From: Candidatus Bathyarchaeota archaeon
Lineage (GTDB): Archaea; Thermoproteota; Bathyarchaeia; Bathyarchaeales; Bathyarchaeaceae
NCBI GenBank assembly: GCA_014859755.1
Contig: JACUTO010000072.1
Span: 1-7,233, forward strand
DNA: 7,233 nucleotides
Direction: 5' to 3'
The notes beneath the pieces were generated by a model, which saw nothing but the letters and a program-made list of their open reading frames with translations, was not told the DNA's origin and searched no databases. A program made the translations under genes and the position numbers. Of the stretch, positions 6,250-7,233 are shown one piece after another (the stretch's first letter is position 1; each line of letters starts with the position of its first letter).

Positions 6250-6695
6250 CTGAAAACGTTCTCCAACTCATCGAAAAGCCAGAGTTCAAAAATTATCCTA
6301 TGCTCGCCCGATTGATTTACCGTCATTGTCACGGGAAACTCCCACGTTTCCTTATCCAGCAAGACCTTCTCGAAGCGTTTCACAGGTTCGATGGGGCTAG
6401 GATCCACAGGAACCATTCTATCACCTACCTTAACTAAAACCGAACAATGCTCTATCCTACCCATGAAGTTTTCAACACCAACCCACAACAGAAACGTATT
6501 GTTCTCGCCCAGAACCAACAACTGAGGATAATTTTCTGCCTTTTTTTCTGAGTCAAGCAGATACAGAGAGACAAAGGGCTTTTGTGGCGCGGGAGTGAGT
6601 GATATGTAAGCCAATAAACCGGCGAGAATGATAATGGCTGACAAAACCGCTACAGCTATTGCTTTTTCTTCGTCTCCCATTTCATTTGAACTCAT
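6201..6695 (-). CDS. Short DUF1616-like membrane-anchored surface protein
   Basis: 164 residues with one N-terminal membrane segment (about 14-33) after a short acidic cytosolic head, then an external beta-rich domain. The motif pattern FVSLYLLDSEKKAENYPQLLVLGENN, split here as FVSLYLLD (41-48), NYPQLL (55-60) and LGENN (62-66), followed by LLWVGVEN, is that of the extracellular part of DUF1616 proteins, common in archaea and often near surface-glycosylation genes. The domain ends with ELWLFDE and lacks the multi-helix membrane portion of longer family members. Two N-x-S/T sequons (N65, N127) and two Cys (C84, C155) lie outside. The ATG overlaps the upstream gene's TGA as ATGA, so it is the second gene of a coupled pair. 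Its last 49 bp overlap the convergent Tes-like gene. Function is unknown; a role in the cell envelope or ligand sensing is inferred only from topology. Confidence 0.75.
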   Translation of the reverse strand: MSSNEMGDEEKAIAVAVLSAIIILAGLLAYISLTPAPQKPFVSLYLLDSEKKAENYPQLLVLGENNTFLLWVGVENFMGRIEHCSVLVKVGDRMVPVDPSPIEPVKRFEKVLLDKETWEFPVTMTVNQSGEHRIIFELWLFDELENVFSYSGSWCSRRFDVIES

Positions 6696-7204
6696 TTTGA
6701 GCCCAGCGTTCCCTTTACTCTCATTTCCATGAACTTATTTTGCTGATGTCTCTTCCACATACGCCGTCCTATGAAAAAGGCGTAGACACCGAAAACGAGC
6801 AACGCAACCGAGATGACACTATAGACTATCAACCTAGTATACCTCAAAGTTTCTGCCTGTTGCTTCAACTCTTGAGCTAAGACCAAAGTTTCTTCGGACA
6901 ACTGTATTGAGGCTTGCGTCCAAAAAAATGCTTGGTCCATATCTCCCTGGGCAGATCGGTTCTCAGCTTGAAAGATATAGTCTAATGCGTTGTTCAGTTT
7001 TTTTACGGCTTCGCTTACTTTCGCTCCAGCTCTTTCAGCTTCAACTGTGGCGTTGTAGGCTTCTTGAAATTTTGCTCTCGCTTCTTCGATACCTTCATTT
7101 ATTGGAGTCTCAAGAGAAAAATGGACTCTTAAGTTTGTGCAAGGATTCACTAGCATGAACAAGAAAGTGACGACTGCAAGAGTTAGCCACAGTCTCGTTT
7201 TCAT
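6692..7204 (-). CDS. Coiled-coil surface protein with N- and C-terminal membrane segments
   Basis: 170 residues from the ATG at 7204. Seen: a signal-like or anchoring hydrophobic segment (about 3-20, ending near PC), an external alpha-helical stretch (about 36-122) rich in Ala, Glu, Gln and Lys with heptad-like spacing, a membrane segment at about 124-146, and a basic cytosolic tail starting GRRMWKRHQQNK. Sequons at N51 and N82 fit an exported domain. The start is chosen because AGGTGAT lies 7 nt before this ATG; an in-frame GTG at 7216 would add four residues but sits inside that ribosome-binding site. The TGA overlaps the DUF1616-like start as ATGA, so the two proteins are probably made in matched amounts and may interact. 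I do not recognise a named family. A membrane sensor, an S-layer support or an envelope spacer are possible; none is shown. Confidence 0.7.
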   Translation of the reverse strand: MKTRLWLTLAVVTFLFMLVNPCTNLRVHFSLETPINEGIEEARAKFQEAYNATVEAERAGAKVSEAVKKLNNALDYIFQAENRSAQGDMDQAFFWTQASIQLSEETLVLAQELKQQAETLRYTRLIVYSVISVALLVFGVYAFFIGRRMWKRHQQNKFMEMRVKGTLGSK

Positions 7205-7211
7205 GGATAAC

Positions 7212-7218
7212 ATCACCT
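7212..7218 (-). promoter_or_regulatory. Ribosome-binding site AGGTGAT deciding the ATG start at 7204
   Basis: On the minus strand AGGTGAT is a near-full match to the archaeal Shine-Dalgarno consensus and sits 7 nt before ATG 7204-7202. The possible upstream starts GTG 7216 and ATG 7213 fall within or too close to it, so they are unlikely. Confidence 0.7.
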
Positions 7219-7233
7219 AATCGAAATTAGCTT

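Overview
The window reads as archaeal chromosomal DNA. The evidence is a gene for an archaeal-type prenyltransferase of the UbiA superfamily next to a tetraether-lipid-synthase (Tes)-like radical SAM gene, an archaeal-style CobS, a DUF1616-like surface protein, GGTG/AGGTGAT ribosome-binding sites, frequent GTG and TTG starts, and a TATA box placed for leaderless transcription. The genes fit an uncultivated, probably anaerobic lineage of the TACK or Bathyarchaeia type, but that placement is inference; no rRNA or marker gene is present.

Layout. Positions 1-647 (minus strand) hold the 5' part of cobS, a late corrinoid-biosynthesis gene that runs off the left edge. It lies 44 bp downstream of a HemN/HutW-like radical SAM gene (692-1963, minus), so the two probably share a tetrapyrrole-related transcript. 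Positions 1964-2254 carry the divergent leader, with an A/T-rich TATA-like element near 2131-2137 and traces of short reading frames. Positions 2255-2539 (plus) encode a 94-residue membrane protein with a TTG start. It is followed by a short acidic reading frame, interrupted by an amber codon, that overlaps it by ATGA.

Positions 2806-6249 (plus) form a tight three-gene operon behind a clear TATA box: an NAD-dependent sugar epimerase/dehydratase, a UbiA-family prenyltransferase, and a Tes-like radical SAM enzyme. Neighbouring genes overlap by 8 and 4 bp. The simplest reading is a membrane-lipid cassette, in which the prenyltransferase attaches isoprenoid chains, the radical SAM enzyme joins chain ends or otherwise forms C-C bonds on them, and the epimerase supplies or modifies a sugar headgroup. 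This is the most interesting system here.

Positions 6201-7204 (minus) encode a translationally coupled pair of cell-surface proteins: a coiled-coil protein with two membrane segments and a short DUF1616-like protein. The second gene's 3' end overlaps the radical SAM gene by 49 bp in convergent orientation. I saw no tRNA, rRNA, CRISPR array, insertion sequence or notable repeat.
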